Part shown: positions 42,373 to 50,842 of the stretch, one piece after another
Position numbering within the stretch: the stretch's first letter is position 1
Layout: each line of letters starts with the position of its first letter
Assembly: GCF_014901205.1 (NCBI RefSeq)
Contig: NZ_JACNMU010000004.1
Span: forward strand, 310,001 to 374,000
Source: Meridianimarinicoccus sp. MJW13
GTDB lineage: Bacteria > Pseudomonadota > Alphaproteobacteria > Rhodobacterales > Rhodobacteraceae
Length of the DNA: 64,000 nucleotides
Direction: 5' to 3'
Notes under the pieces: model-generated
Seen by the model: only the letters and a program-made list of their open reading frames with translations
What the model was told of the DNA's origin: nothing
Databases searched by the model: none
Program-made: the position numbers and the translations under genes

Positions 42373-44376
42373 ATGTTCACCAAGATCCTGATCGCCAACC
42401 GCGGCGAAATCGCGGCGCGCGTCATCACCACCGCGCGGCGGCTGGGGGTGCGCACCGTCGCCGTCTATTCCGACGCAGACGCCAATGCTGCCCATGTGGA
42501 ACTGGCCGACGAGGCGGTCCACATCGGCCCGGCCGCCGCTGCCGACAGCTATCTGCGCGCCGACCGCATTCTTGAGGCCGCAAGGCGTACCGGGGCCGAG
42601 GCGATCCACCCCGGCTATGGCTTCCTGTCCGAGAACCCCGGTTTTGTCGATGCGGTCGAGGCCGCCGGGCTGACCTTCATCGGCCCGCCCGCCGATGCCA
42701 TCCGCGCCATGGGTCTGAAGGATGCCGCCAAGGCCGCGATGGAGGACGCCGGCGTGCCCGTGGTGCCCGGCTATCACGGGTCCGAACAGGATCCGCAGTT
42801 TCTGGCCGATCAGGCCGACAAGATCGGCTACCCGGTGCTCATCAAGGCGCGCGCGGGCGGCGGCGGCAAGGGGATGCGGCTGGTCGAAACGCCCGCCGGG
42901 TTCGCCGAGGCGCTGGCCGGGGCGCAGCGTGAAGGGCAGGCCAGTTTCGGCGATCCCGGCGTGCTGATCGAGAAATACATCACCCATCCGCGCCACGTCG
43001 AGATTCAGGTCTTCGCAGATGGCCATGGCAACGTGGTGCATCTGTTCGAACGCGACTGTTCCTTGCAGCGCCGCCACCAGAAGGTGATCGAGGAAGCCCC
43101 GGCCCCCGGCATGCCCGACGACGTGCGCGCCGCCATGGGCCGCGCCGCGGTCGAGGCCGCCCGGGCCATCGGCTATGAGGGCGCGGGCACGGTGGAATTC
43201 ATCGCAGACGGGTCGAAGGGTCTGCGCGCCGACGGGTTCTGGTTCATGGAGATGAACACCCGCCTGCAAGTGGAACACCCGGTGTCGGAAGCGATCACCG
43301 GCCTTGATTTCGTCGAGTTGCAACTGCGCGTCGCTGCCGGAGAGCCGCTGCCGGTCACACAGGCGGATCTGAAGATCAATGGCTGGGCGATGGAGGCGCG
43401 GCTCTATGCCGAAGATCCGGCCAAGGGGTTCCTGCCCGCGACCGGCACGCTGGATCACCTGCGGTTTCCCGACGGCGCGCGCTTTGGCCCCGGGGCCCTG
43501 CGCATCGACAGCGGTGTGCGGCAGGGCGACGAGATCTCGCCGTGGTACGATCCGATGATCGCCAAGGTCATCGTCCATGCGCCGACGCGCGGTGCGGCCA
43601 TCGGCCAGTTGCGCGCGGCGCTGATGGATACGCAGGTGACGGGCACCACCACCAACCTGGCGTTCCTGACCGCGCTGACCCGCAACCCGTCTTTCGTGGC
43701 GGGCGACGTGGAAACCGGGCTGATCGCGCGGGATCAGGCGGCGCTGGTGGCCCAGCCCGATCCGGCACCGCATGTGGCCTCGGTTGCGGCGCTGGCCGCC
43801 CTTGGCCTGCTGGAAGACCGCAGCGGCCCCGATCCCTGGGACCGCCTGTCGGGCTGGCGGCACTGGAGCGACGCCAAGCTTTACGTCACGCTGGAACACG
43901 GCGGGCAGGAAATTGCCGCGCAGGTGCGCGCCCTTGGCGGCGGGCGGTTCCGGGTCAACCTGGGCGATGGCGGACAGACATTGCAGGTCGCGCGCCGGCC
44001 GGATGGACGGCTGGCGGTGCAGACCGATGGCCATGCCAGCCTGCTGGATCTTGTGCGCAATGGCAGCACGCTGACGCTGTTCCATGATGGCCAGGCCTAC
44101 GCCTTTGGCCTGCCCGACAGCCTGGCCGACATCGAGGATACCGAGGCCGGCGGCGACCTGATTTCCGCCCCGATGCCGGGGCTTGTGAAACTGGTGGCGG
44201 CCAGGCCGGGCGCGGCGGTGACGCAGGGCGACCCGCTGTTCGTGCTGGAAGCGATGAAGATGGAACACACGCTGACCGCCCCGCGCGACGGCACGGTGCA
44301 GGAGGTTCTGGTGGCCGAGGGCGATCAGGTCACCGATGGCGCGGTGCTGTTGGTGCTGGAGCCGGGCGATGGCTGA
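42373..44376 (+). CDS. mccA: methylcrotonyl-CoA carboxylase biotin carboxylase/BCCP (alpha) subunit
   Basis: ATP-dependent carboxylation of its own biotin for 3-methylcrotonyl-CoA carboxylase. The 667 residues comprise a biotin carboxylase domain (about 1-450; KILIANRGEIAARVI at the start, ATP-grasp loop GGGGKGMRLV near 163, HVEIQVFADGHGN, EMNTRLQVEHPVSE), a linker domain and a C-terminal biotinyl domain with VLEAMKMEH (biotinylated Lys about 629). It overlaps the HMG-CoA lyase gene by 8 bases. Length and order match known MccA proteins. Confidence 0.95.
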   Translation: MFTKILIANRGEIAARVITTARRLGVRTVAVYSDADANAAHVELADEAVHIGPAAAADSYLRADRILEAARRTGAEAIHPGYGFLSENPGFVDAVEAAGLTFIGPPADAIRAMGLKDAAKAAMEDAGVPVVPGYHGSEQDPQFLADQADKIGYPVLIKARAGGGGKGMRLVETPAGFAEALAGAQREGQASFGDPGVLIEKYITHPRHVEIQVFADGHGNVVHLFERDCSLQRRHQKVIEEAPAPGMPDDVRAAMGRAAVEAARAIGYEGAGTVEFIADGSKGLRADGFWFMEMNTRLQVEHPVSEAITGLDFVELQLRVAAGEPLPVTQADLKINGWAMEARLYAEDPAKGFLPATGTLDHLRFPDGARFGPGALRIDSGVRQGDEISPWYDPMIAKVIVHAPTRGAAIGQLRAALMDTQVTGTTTNLAFLTALTRNPSFVAGDVETGLIARDQAALVAQPDPAPHVASVAALAALGLLEDRSGPDPWDRLSGWRHWSDAKLYVTLEHGGQEIAAQVRALGGGRFRVNLGDGGQTLQVARRPDGRLAVQTDGHASLLDLVRNGSTLTLFHDGQAYAFGLPDSLADIEDTEAGGDLISAPMPGLVKLVAARPGAAVTQGDPLFVLEAMKMEHTLTAPRDGTVQEVLVAEGDQVTDGAVLLVLEPGDG

Positions 44377-45229
44377 TCCAGTCACGATCTTCGAGATGGG
44401 CCCGCGCGACGGGTTGCAGAACGAACAGGCCAGCATCGCCACCGCCGACAAGATCGCGCTGGTCGATCTGCTGTCGGATTGCGGGCTGCGCAAGATCGAG
44501 GTGACCAGTTTCGTCTCGCCGAAATGGGTGCCGCAGATGGCCGATGCGGCGCAGGTTCTGGCCGGGATCACCCGCCGCCCCGGTGTGTCCTACGCGGCGC
44601 TGACCCCGAACCTGAAGGGCTTTCAGGGCGCGTTGGCGGCCCGCGCCGATGAGGTCGCGGTCTTTGCCTCGGCCTCGGAAGGGTTCAGCCGGGCCAACAT
44701 CAACTGTTCCATCGCCGAGAGCCTTGAACGCTTTGCCCCGGTGCTGGCGGCGGCCCGCGCGGAAGGCGTGCCGGTGCGCGGCTATGTCTCCTGCGTGACC
44801 GATTGCCCGTTCGACGGGCCAACCGCCCCGGCACAGGTGGCCCATGTGGCCAAGGCGCTCCGCGACATGGGCTGCTACGAGATCTCGTTGGGCGACACCA
44901 TCGGCGCGGGCACGCCGGACACCGTGGATGCGATGCTGAGCGCGGTGACAGGGGCGGTGCCGGCCCGGCATCTGGCCGGGCATTTCCACGACACCAAGGG
45001 CAGGGCATTGGCCAATATCGAGGTCAGCCTCGGTCACGGGCTGCGGGTGTTCGATGCGGCGGTGGGGGGGCTTGGCGGCTGTCCCTATGCGCCGGGGGCG
45101 CGTGGCAACGTGGCCACCGAGGCCGTGGTCGACCTGTTGCACGGGCGCGGCCATGCCACCGGCATAGACCCAGACAAGCTGGCCCAATGCGCCGCCTTTG
45201 CCACATCCCTGCGCGGAGACTCCGGATGA
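44369..45229 (+). CDS. hydroxymethylglutaryl-CoA lyase
   Basis: Cleaves HMG-CoA to acetyl-CoA and acetoacetate, the last step of leucine breakdown. The 286-residue TIM-barrel protein begins VTIFEMGPRDGLQNEQ (DRE-TIM family substrate motif). It has SLGDTIGAGTPDTV and the catalytic cysteine in GGLGGCPYAPGARGN (Cys about 238). The start ATG at 44369 lies inside mccA (8-base overlap). The next gene starts at its stop (ATGA). Confidence 0.93.
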   Translation: MADPVTIFEMGPRDGLQNEQASIATADKIALVDLLSDCGLRKIEVTSFVSPKWVPQMADAAQVLAGITRRPGVSYAALTPNLKGFQGALAARADEVAVFASASEGFSRANINCSIAESLERFAPVLAAARAEGVPVRGYVSCVTDCPFDGPTAPAQVAHVAKALRDMGCYEISLGDTIGAGTPDTVDAMLSAVTGAVPARHLAGHFHDTKGRALANIEVSLGHGLRVFDAAVGGLGGCPYAPGARGNVATEAVVDLLHGRGHATGIDPDKLAQCAAFATSLRGDSG

Positions 45230-46011
45230 GCTTTGATACCCTCGACATCCAGACCGACGCCCGTGGCGTCACCACCCTGATCCTGAACCGCCCCGAGAAG
45301 CGCAACGCCTTGTCGGCGAAGATGATCGCAGAGCTGACGGCTTTCGCCGAAGCGATGCGGGACGATCGTACGACCCGCGTGGTGGTGCTGCGCGGGGCCG
45401 GCAGTCACTTCTGTGCGGGCGGCGATCTGGAGTGGATGAAGGCGCAAATCGAGTCCGATCGCTCGGGACGCATGTCCGAGGCGCGCAAGCTGGCCGGGAT
45501 GCTGAAGGCGTTGAACGACATGCCGAAGCCCCTGATCGGGCAGTTGCACGGCGGCGCCTTCGGTGGGGGCGTCGGGATGGCCTGCATCTGCGACGTTGTA
45601 CTGGCCGACCCGGACACGGCGTTTGGGCTGACTGAAACCCGCCTGGGCCTGATCCCCGCCACCATCGGCCCCTATGTGGCCGCACGGTTGGGCGAGGGCA
45701 TGGCGCGGCGCGTGTTCATGTCGGCCCGGATCTTCGACGCCGCCGAAGCGCGCGACCTGGGCCTTGTGGCACGCGTGGTCGCGGCGGATGCGATGCCTGC
45801 GGCGATCGAGGCCGAGATCGCGCCCTATCTGAAAACCGCGATGGGCGCCGTGGGGGCCGCAAAAGCCCTGTTGCGCAAGCTTGGGCCGCCCATCGATGCG
45901 GCGGCGATCGACACAAGTATCACCGCATTGGCCGACACCTGGGAAACGGCAGAGGCCGCGGCGGGGATCGCGGCGTTTCTGGACAAGCGGCCCGCGCCCT
46001 GGGCCGGTTAG
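45226..46011 (+). CDS. enoyl-CoA hydratase family protein, probable methylglutaconyl-CoA hydratase
   Basis: Crotonase-fold protein of 261 residues, probably hydrating 3-methylglutaconyl-CoA to HMG-CoA and so filling the one missing step of the operon. Motifs are LNRPEKRNALSAKMI (about 19-33), FCAGGDLEWMKAQ (about 62-74), GQLHGGAFGGGVGMACICDV (about 105-124) and ETRLGLIPATIGPYV. It starts at 45226, overlapping the lyase stop. Specificity is assigned from operon context; the fold alone would allow other enoyl-CoA substrates. Confidence 0.85.
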   Translation: MSFDTLDIQTDARGVTTLILNRPEKRNALSAKMIAELTAFAEAMRDDRTTRVVVLRGAGSHFCAGGDLEWMKAQIESDRSGRMSEARKLAGMLKALNDMPKPLIGQLHGGAFGGGVGMACICDVVLADPDTAFGLTETRLGLIPATIGPYVAARLGEGMARRVFMSARIFDAAEARDLGLVARVVAADAMPAAIEAEIAPYLKTAMGAVGAAKALLRKLGPPIDAAAIDTSITALADTWETAEAAAGIAAFLDKRPAPWAG

Positions 46012-46025
46012 GGGCGCTGCCCCTC

Positions 46026-46040
46026 TGGGCCTGCGGCCCA
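46026..46040 (+). terminator. hairpin at the end of the leucine operon
   Basis: TGGGCC-TGC-GGCCCA starts 15 bases after the hydratase stop codon. It has no long T-run but is followed directly by the third copy of the dispersed element (GGAGTATTTCGG). The same hairpin-plus-element arrangement occurs at 18736-18791. Confidence 0.5.
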
Positions 46041-46071
46041 TTCACCCCGGAGTATTTCGGCCAAGAAGAAG
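46041..46071. repeat. dispersed intergenic element, copy 3
   Basis: CCCCGGAGTATTTCGGCCAA followed by GAAGAAG matches the distal half of the copies at 18751-18791 and 25646-25685. It lies between the convergent leucine operon and the RpiR gene. Confidence 0.6.
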
Positions 46072-46084
46072 TGGCGCTGCGCGA

Positions 46085-46966
46085 TCAGTTGAAGTCCCGG
46101 AACAGGCGGGTTTCCGTGAACATGCTTTCCAGCCGCTCGATCCGGTCCCGGCCCTGGTTGGGCAGCCGGGTTTGAACCTGCGCCACCAGCGCCTCGACCA
46201 GCAGTTGCAGCGACAGGGTGGAGTCCCAGCCCGAAGGTGCCTCGACCATGGTGCTGAAGACGTGATCGGCGTGGCGGGCGATGGGCGAATTCCACTGGTC
46301 GGTGAAGAGCACGAGGGTGGCGCCGCTTTCGCGGCCCAGGCGGGCCAGTTTCGACAGGTCGCTTTCGTAGCGGCGGATGTCGAAGAGGATCAGGATGGCG
46401 GCGGCGTCCATGTCCAGCAGGTATTGCGGCCAGACAGCCGGGACGCGCCCCAGCGTGGTGACGCCGGGCCGGATGATCTGCAGGTGATTGTAGAGGTGAT
46501 CGGCCACCGACCGGGTGATGCGCCCGCCTTCCAGATAGACCGGGCGGTCGGTGTCGGCCAGAAGGGTCGCGACGGTGTCGAAAGCCTCGGTGTCGATCCG
46601 GTCCAGCGTGCCTTGCAGGTTGCGCACCGCGGCTTCGGCGAAGCGAAACAGGGTGTGGCTGTCGCCATGGTCCCGTTGGGCACGATCCAGCTTGGACGCC
46701 GGTTTTCGGATCTGTTCGGAGATTTCGCGACGCAGCGCGTCTTGCAGCCCGGTGAACCCGTCGAACCCCAGTTTGCGGGCCAGCCGCACCACCGTTGGCG
46801 AGGAAACCTTGGCCGTGTCCGCCAGTTCGGTGATCGATTGCAGCCCGGCCACCGGGTAGTCCTGCAAAAGGGCGCTGACCACTTGCCGCTCTGCCAGTGT
46901 CAGGGTGGCATGGCGTGCCTGCAGGATGTCCTTGACGATGGGTTGGGAAGCCTGGGTGCTGTGCAT
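46085..46966 (-). CDS. RpiR/MurR-family transcriptional regulator
   Basis: Regulator of 293 residues with an N-terminal RpiR helix-turn-helix domain (about 1-77; ELADTAKVSSPTVVRLARKLGFDGF) and a C-terminal SIS domain (about 125-260; PVYLEGGRITRSVADHLYNH, ILILFDIRRYESD) that usually senses a phosphosugar or other metabolite. It diverges from the hydrolase/ligase operon across 81 bases holding a 19-bp palindrome, so it probably controls that operon and itself. The inducer is unknown. Confidence 0.88.
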   Translation of the reverse strand: MHSTQASQPIVKDILQARHATLTLAERQVVSALLQDYPVAGLQSITELADTAKVSSPTVVRLARKLGFDGFTGLQDALRREISEQIRKPASKLDRAQRDHGDSHTLFRFAEAAVRNLQGTLDRIDTEAFDTVATLLADTDRPVYLEGGRITRSVADHLYNHLQIIRPGVTTLGRVPAVWPQYLLDMDAAAILILFDIRRYESDLSKLARLGRESGATLVLFTDQWNSPIARHADHVFSTMVEAPSGWDSTLSLQLLVEALVAQVQTRLPNQGRDRIERLESMFTETRLFRDFN

Positions 46967-47011
46967 GGCGAAAATTTATCGGGGTGCCCGAATGGGGTCT
47001 ACGAAATAATC

Positions 47012-47040
47012 TTGACAGAAATATATTTTCTGTAACGAAT
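47012..47040 (+). promoter_or_regulatory. promoter with overlapping palindromic operator
   Basis: ACAGAAA (47015-47021) and TTTCTGT (47027-47033) are perfect arms around TATAT, and TTGACA (47012-47017) overlaps the left arm as a consensus -35. With a 17-base spacer the -10 would be 47035-47040 (ACGAAT, weak), placing the transcript start at or just before the ATG at 47048. The most likely ligand is the adjacent RpiR regulator. Confidence 0.65.
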
Positions 47041-47047
47041 CCGATCA

Positions 47048-47830
47048 ATGGAAAGCCCTGACCCCCAACCGCTGTTGTCTGCCGCCGAAAGGCCGGCCTG
47101 TGTGCTGCACCGGCCAAAGGGACGCAGTGCTGTGGTTCTGGCCTGCGAACATGCGTCCAATGCCATCCCGGCCCGCCTGAACGGTCTGGGACTGGCGGTG
47201 GCGGACAGGACGTCGCATGCGGCCTGGGACATTGGCGCGCGGGATCTGTCGCTGGCCCTGTCGCAGCGTCTTGACGCGCCTCTGGTCCTGTCGCGGGTGT
47301 CGCGGCTGGTGCATGATTGCAACCGGCCGGTCGGGGCGGCCGATGCGATACCGGCACGTTCGGAAGTGATCGACGTGCCGGGCAACCGCGATCTGACGGC
47401 CACTGCGCGCCGCCGTCGCGAGACCGAGGTTCACGACCCGTTCCACGCCCTGTTGGGCAAGGTTCTGGCGGCGCATCCGGTGCCGCCGGTGCTGGTGACC
47501 CTCCACAGTTTCACCCCGGTCTATCACGGCAAACCGCGCGCGGTGGAGCTTGGGTTCCTGCATGGGGCCGATGATCGGCTGGCCCGTGCCATGCTGGCCG
47601 CCGTGCGCGACGTCTCGGGCTTGCAATCGGCGCTGAACGCCCCCTACGGTCCTTCCGACGGAGTCCTTCACACGCTGGAGGTTCACGCCCTGCCACAGGA
47701 GCGGCTGAACGTGATGATCGAAGTGCGCAACGACTTGCTGCGAACCCCGGCGCAATGCGCCGCCATGGCCGACACGCTGGCCGCCGCCCTGGCCGTGGCG
47801 CTGCCGGCCGCACAGGGCGCCGCCCCGTGA
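47048..47830 (+). CDS. N-formylglutamate amidohydrolase family hydrolase
   Basis: Predicted zinc-type amidohydrolase of 260 residues, PF05013-like. Metal-ligand motifs are ACEHASNAIP (about 34-43), a later HDCNRP (about 88-93) and LHSFTPVYHGK (about 150-160). LNVMIEVRNDLL near the C-terminus is also typical. Canonical members free glutamate from N-formylglutamate in histidine breakdown, but no hut genes are nearby. With the ligase and two dehydrogenases downstream it may instead cleave a gamma-glutamyl amide. No ribosome-binding site precedes the ATG, and the promoter position suggests a leaderless mRNA. Confidence 0.78.
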   Translation: MESPDPQPLLSAAERPACVLHRPKGRSAVVLACEHASNAIPARLNGLGLAVADRTSHAAWDIGARDLSLALSQRLDAPLVLSRVSRLVHDCNRPVGAADAIPARSEVIDVPGNRDLTATARRRRETEVHDPFHALLGKVLAAHPVPPVLVTLHSFTPVYHGKPRAVELGFLHGADDRLARAMLAAVRDVSGLQSALNAPYGPSDGVLHTLEVHALPQERLNVMIEVRNDLLRTPAQCAAMADTLAAALAVALPAAQGAAP

Positions 47831-47903
47831 TCGGCCACCGCCCGCCTGTCCTGTCCCAATCGCCTCTGGCGGCCGCGCGCCGCCGCAACACCGGAGTGCC
47901 GCA

Positions 47904-49268
47904 ATGCCCTCGCCCCTGACCTTTCACGCGCTGGAAACCGCTGTCGCCGAGGGCGATATCGACACCGTTCTGGTCTGCTTCACCGACATGCAGGGCCGGC
48001 TCATGGGCAAGCGCTTCCATGCCGCGAACTTCATCGAACACGGCCACAAGGAAACCCACTGCTGCAACTATCTGCTGGCCACGGATCAGGAGATGGCGAC
48101 GCCGGACGGCTATGCCGCCACCAGCTGGGCGCAGGGCTACGGCGACTATGTGATGCAACCCGACCTGAACACCCTGCGGCCGGTACCCTGGCTGGCGGGC
48201 ACGGCCATGGTGCTGTGCGATGTGCTGGATCATCATACCCACAAGCCGGTGCCGCATGATCCGCGCGCCATCCTGAAGGGGCAGGTGGCCCGTGCCGAAG
48301 CGATGGGGCTGACCCCGATGATGGCCTCGGAGCTGGAGTTCTTCCTGTTCGAGAAGGGCTTCGACGAGCTGCGCAAGGGCGGGTACCGCGACCTGGAGCC
48401 GTTCTCGGGCTACAATCAGGACTATCACATCCTGCAGACCACCAAGGAAGAGGACGTGATGCGGCCGATCCGCAACCACCTGTTCGCGGCGGGCATCCCG
48501 GTGGAAAACACCAAGGGCGAGGCCGAGACCGGGCAAGGGGAGTTGAACATCCGCTATGCCGACGCCCTGTCCTGTGCCGACCACCACACCATCGCCAAGC
48601 ACGCGGTAAAGGAAATCGCCTGGCAGGCGGGCCGCGCCGTGACCTTCCTGCCGAAATGGCGCGCCGACAAGGTGGGGTCATCCTCGCATCTGCACCAGTC
48701 GCTGTGGAAGGGCGACACCCCGGTGTTCCGCGATCCCGACGGCCCGCATGGCATGTCGGCGACGATGCAATCCTTCATGGCTGGCCAGTTGAAATATGCC
48801 GCCGATCTGACCTTCTTCCTGGCGCCCTATGTCAACAGCTACAAACGGTTCATGAAGGGCACCTTCGCGCCCACCAAGGCGGCCTGGTCGGTGGACAACC
48901 GCACCGCGGGTTTCCGGGTTTGCGGTGACGGCACGGCGGCGGTGCGCGTCGAATGCCGGATCGGCGGATCCGACCTGAATCCCTATCTCGCGCAGGCCGC
49001 ATTGCTGGCCGCCGGTCTGGCGGGCATCGAGGAAAAGCTGCCGCTGCCGTCCGAGACCGCCGGCGATGTCTATGCCGCCAAGGAGGCCCCCGAGATCCCG
49101 CAGACCCTGCGCGCCGCGATCGAGACGCTGCGCGGCTCGGCGATGCTGAAAGACGCACTCGGGGCAGACGTGGTGGCCCATTACACCCGCTGCGCCGAGG
49201 TCGAGCAGGAAGCCTTCGATGCCGCCGTCACCGATTGGGAAATTGCCCGCGGGTTCGAGCGTGCGTGA
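47904..49268 (+). CDS. glutamine synthetase-like gamma-glutamyl ligase
   Basis: Type I glutamine synthetase fold, 454 residues. Metal- and substrate-binding motifs present are MMASELEFFLF (about 134-144), GEAETGQGELNIRYADA (about 202-218), SSHLHQSLW (about 258-266) and RVECRIGGSDLNPYLAQAAL. The adenylylation-site region of housekeeping GlnA is not recognisable, and it stands with catabolic genes, so it probably joins glutamate to an amine rather than to ammonia, like PuuA, GlnA4 or GMAS. Candidate amines are ethanolamine or another amino alcohol, by context. It starts 73 bases after the hydrolase gene. Confidence 0.82.
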   Translation: MPSPLTFHALETAVAEGDIDTVLVCFTDMQGRLMGKRFHAANFIEHGHKETHCCNYLLATDQEMATPDGYAATSWAQGYGDYVMQPDLNTLRPVPWLAGTAMVLCDVLDHHTHKPVPHDPRAILKGQVARAEAMGLTPMMASELEFFLFEKGFDELRKGGYRDLEPFSGYNQDYHILQTTKEEDVMRPIRNHLFAAGIPVENTKGEAETGQGELNIRYADALSCADHHTIAKHAVKEIAWQAGRAVTFLPKWRADKVGSSSHLHQSLWKGDTPVFRDPDGPHGMSATMQSFMAGQLKYAADLTFFLAPYVNSYKRFMKGTFAPTKAAWSVDNRTAGFRVCGDGTAAVRVECRIGGSDLNPYLAQAALLAAGLAGIEEKLPLPSETAGDVYAAKEAPEIPQTLRAAIETLRGSAMLKDALGADVVAHYTRCAEVEQEAFDAAVTDWEIARGFERA

Positions 49269-49465
49269 TAGCCGGCATGTGAGGCACGATCCCAAGGCCC
49301 GGACGTTCCGTCGCGTCTGCGCAATGCGCCAGGACTGGACCGGCTGGCGGGCTTGGATGTAACGATTTGGAAAACGTCCCGTGCGCCAAGGGCGGTGCGG
49401 CTTTTTCCGTACGCAATTGCAGTTGGCAGGCCGGGCCTTCCGGCGACAAATGAAAAGGATCCTCC

Positions 49466-50839
49466 GTGACCACTCTGGAGTGTATTTCCCCCATCGACGG
49501 CGCCGTGCTGGTGCGCCGTCCCGCCCTTGCCCCCGATGCCGCTGCCGCCACGGTGGCGCGTGCCCGCGCGGCGCAACCGGCCTGGGCCGCCCGACCGCTG
49601 GCCGAGCGCGTGGCGCTGGTGCTGAAGGCCGTCGAGATCATCGGCAGCCAGACCGACCGCATGGCCGACGAACTGGCCCGCCAGATGGGCCGGCCAATCC
49701 GCTATGGCGGCGAATTCGGCGGGTTCGAGGAACGGGCCAAATACATGGCCTCCATCGCCGACAGCACGCTGGCGCCCATGGTGATCGAGGACAGCGCCGC
49801 CTTTACCCGCAAGATCGTCCGCGAACCGCATGGCGTGGTGCTGGTGGTGGCGCCGTGGAACTATCCCTACATGACCGCGATCAACACCATCGCGCCGGCG
49901 CTGATGGCAGGCAATGTGGTGGTGCTGAAACACGCGACACAAACGCTGCTGGTGGGCGAGCATCTGGCCGAAGCCTTCCATGCGGCGGGCGTGCCCGAGG
50001 ATGTTTTCGTCAATGTGGTGCTGGATCATGACACCACCAGCGGCCTGATCGCCGCGCGGGCCTTCGATTTCGTGAACTTCACCGGCTCGGTCGGCGGTGG
50101 CCGCGCGATGGAGCGGGCCGCGGCAGGCACTTTCACCCCGGTGGGCACCGAATTGGGCGGCAAGGATCCGGGCTATGTTCGGGCCGACGCAGATCTGGAC
50201 GCGGCTGTCGAGGGGCTGATGGATGGCGCGATGTTCAACTCGGGCCAATGCTGCTGCGGGATCGAGCGGATCTATGTCCACGAAAGCCTGTTCGATGCCT
50301 TCGTCGAGAAATGCACCGCGCTGGTGAAAACCCACAAGCTGGGCAACCCGCTGGACCCCGAGACCACAATCGGCCCGATGGCCCATGCCCGCTTTGCCGC
50401 CACGGTGCGCGCCCAGATCGCCGATGCGGTAGCGGCAGGCGCCACGAGCCATCTGGCACCCTTCGAGGGCGACGACGGCGGCGCCTACCTGTCGCCGCAG
50501 ATCCTGACCGGCGTGACCCACGACATGGAGATCATGCGCGAAGAAAGCTTCGGCCCCGTGGTCGGCATCATGCCGGTGGCCAATGACGACGAGGCGATCG
50601 CGCTGATGAACGACTGCCAGTACGGGTTGACGGCGGCGATCTATACCGCCGATGCCGAGGCGGCGGGCCGTATCGCCGATCAGCTGCAATCGGGCACGGT
50701 CTTCATGAACCGCTGCGACTATCTTGATCCGGCGCTGTGCTGGACCGGTTGCAAGGACACCGGATGCGGTGCCGGTCTGTCGGTGCTGGGCTTCCACGCC
50801 CTGACCCGCCCGAAATCCCTTCACTTCAAGAAAGGCTGA
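49466..50839 (+). CDS. NAD(P)-dependent aldehyde dehydrogenase
   Basis: Aldehyde dehydrogenase of 457 residues. The cofactor segment is VVAPWNYPYMTAINTI (about 129-144), the catalytic Glu is in GTELGGKDPGYV (about 231) and the catalytic Cys is in MFNSGQCCCGIERI (about 255-268), which has three adjacent cysteines. It is near the shorter end for the superfamily. It starts at GTG (49466) behind AAGGA, after a 197-bp gap that shows no gene or clear terminator. The next gene begins 3 bases after its stop. I infer oxidation of an amino aldehyde made by the following alcohol dehydrogenase. Confidence 0.85.
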   Translation: MTTLECISPIDGAVLVRRPALAPDAAAATVARARAAQPAWAARPLAERVALVLKAVEIIGSQTDRMADELARQMGRPIRYGGEFGGFEERAKYMASIADSTLAPMVIEDSAAFTRKIVREPHGVVLVVAPWNYPYMTAINTIAPALMAGNVVVLKHATQTLLVGEHLAEAFHAAGVPEDVFVNVVLDHDTTSGLIAARAFDFVNFTGSVGGGRAMERAAAGTFTPVGTELGGKDPGYVRADADLDAAVEGLMDGAMFNSGQCCCGIERIYVHESLFDAFVEKCTALVKTHKLGNPLDPETTIGPMAHARFAATVRAQIADAVAAGATSHLAPFEGDDGGAYLSPQILTGVTHDMEIMREESFGPVVGIMPVANDDEAIALMNDCQYGLTAAIYTADAEAAGRIADQLQSGTVFMNRCDYLDPALCWTGCKDTGCGAGLSVLGFHALTRPKSLHFKKG

Positions 50840-50842
50840 GCC

